Below are positions 62,935 to 64,000 of a stretch of 64,000 bases of DNA, piece by piece; the first letter of the stretch is position 1, and every line of letters begins with the position of its first letter. The stretch is from Nocardioides hwasunensis (GTDB lineage Bacteria; Actinomycetota; Actinomycetes; Propionibacteriales; Nocardioidaceae), in assembly GCF_014779665.1 (NCBI RefSeq), contig NZ_JACXYY010000004.1, forward strand, positions 1 to 64,000. The letters run 5' to 3'. A model generated the notes under the pieces. It made no database searches and had not been told where the DNA came from. It saw only the letters and a list, made by a program, of their open reading frames with translations. Made by a program: the position numbers and the translations under genes.

Positions 62935-63174
62935 ATGGCCGACGACCCCCGCTTCCTGACGCTCGCCGACGTCGCCGAGGTGCTCAACACCTCCAGCGCG
63001 CAGGTCTACGCGCTCGTCCGCCGCGGCGACCTCCCGGCGATCAAGATCGGTGGCCGGGGCCAGTGGCGCGTCGAGCGCATCCAGCTCGAGGAGTTCATCC
63101 AGCGGATGTACGCCGACACCAAGGCGTTCGTCGACCAGCACCCGTTCGTCGACGCCGACGTCGAGGCCGACTGA
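62935..63174 (+). CDS. Excisionase/MerR-type HTH DNA-binding protein
   Basis: 79 residues. TLADVAEVLNTSSAQVYALVRRGDLPAIKIGGRGQWRVERIQLEEFI is a complete HTH_17 domain; only its landmarks are LTLADVAEVL, the recognition helix SSAQVYALVRRG and the wing GGRGQWRV. The acidic tail is short. Although the fold is that of phage excisionases, no integrase or phage gene is near, so it is more likely a BldC-like regulator, perhaps of the divergent cpaB-cpaE genes. Start ATG 62935 with GATGGAG upstream. Confidence 0.85.
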   Translation: MADDPRFLTLADVAEVLNTSSAQVYALVRRGDLPAIKIGGRGQWRVERIQLEEFIQRMYADTKAFVDQHPFVDADVEAD

Positions 63175-63182
63175 GCCGGCGG

Positions 63183-64000
<818 letters not shown>

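Noticed and set aside
62935-63174. Excisionase-like gene as a sign of a prophage or integrated element
   Set aside because: No integrase, phage or conjugation gene is nearby; the HTH type is also common in ordinary regulators of actinobacteria.

Overview
The window is very GC-rich, gene-dense DNA from an actinobacterium, most likely a member of the Nocardioidaceae. The reasons are: GTG and TTG starts are common; genes overlap by ATGA/GTGA junctions; there is a one-piece tmRNA with the tag ANSERNDFALAA; prfB, ftsE, ftsX, an M23 peptidase and smpB lie together; there is a large NAD-dependent glutamate dehydrogenase of about 1617 residues; and there is a Ku/LigD end-joining locus. This placement is inference from gene content, not from a database search.

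Layout. 0-0.5 kb: the tail of an IS481-like transposase and ssrA, separated by a strong hairpin. 0.7-2.0 kb: a CNNM/CBS membrane protein. 2.1-9.6 kb: an amino-sugar operon read leftwards (ROK repressor, then sugar-binding lipoprotein, two permeases, GH3 hexosaminidase, ROK kinase, NagB). 9.7-17.5 kb: VanZ-like protein, amidohydrolase, smpB, M23 peptidase, ftsX, ftsE, an ECF sigma factor with a membrane partner on the other strand, an L7/L12-like small protein, and prfB. 17.5-20.7 kb: two tandem glycine-rich exported proteins with Tat-like leaders and another exported protein. 20.8-27.0 kb: treX-treY-treZ, which makes trehalose from glycogen. 27.1-30.8 kb: anchored lipase-like hydrolase and a LolA-like protein with an ABC-2 exporter. 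30.9-35.5 kb: Tad pilus genes (tadA, tadB, tadC, Flp-like, TadE/TadE/TadG-like). 35.6-36.6 kb: a lipoprotein gene broken by a frameshift.

36.7-40 kb: divergent TetR/NmrA-type oxidoreductase pair, a DUF6891-like protein, and an orphan response regulator with a tiny exported peptide. 40.1-43.0 kb: NHEJ genes (LigD polymerase and ligase as two proteins, and Ku). 43.1-48.7 kb: carboxyltransferase, CoA-transferase and MatC-like carrier opposite a GntR regulator and a TauE-type permease; this looks like an organic-acid (perhaps malonate) utilisation unit. 48.8-56.1 kb: NAD-glutamate dehydrogenase, DUF2505 protein, small membrane protein, and P5C dehydrogenase. 56.1-60.8 kb: DUF6912-like protein, WS/DGAT-like acyltransferase preceded by an 80-bp tandem repeat, cupredoxin-like lipoprotein with a polytopic partner, and RTX-repeat protein. 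60.9-62.8 kb: cpaE and cpaB, which complete the Tad system far from its main cluster. 62.9-64 kb: an HTH protein and an HtrA protease cut by the window edge.

The most unusual items are: paired palindromes filling two convergent gene junctions; the 80-bp tandem repeat that contains the start codon of an acyltransferase whose catalytic His is Gln; the carrier/CoA-transferase/carboxyltransferase unit; the twin glycine-rich Tat-like proteins; and the split Tad locus. No tRNA, rRNA, CRISPR array or intact mobile element was seen, and no gene-free stretch exceeds about 300 bases.
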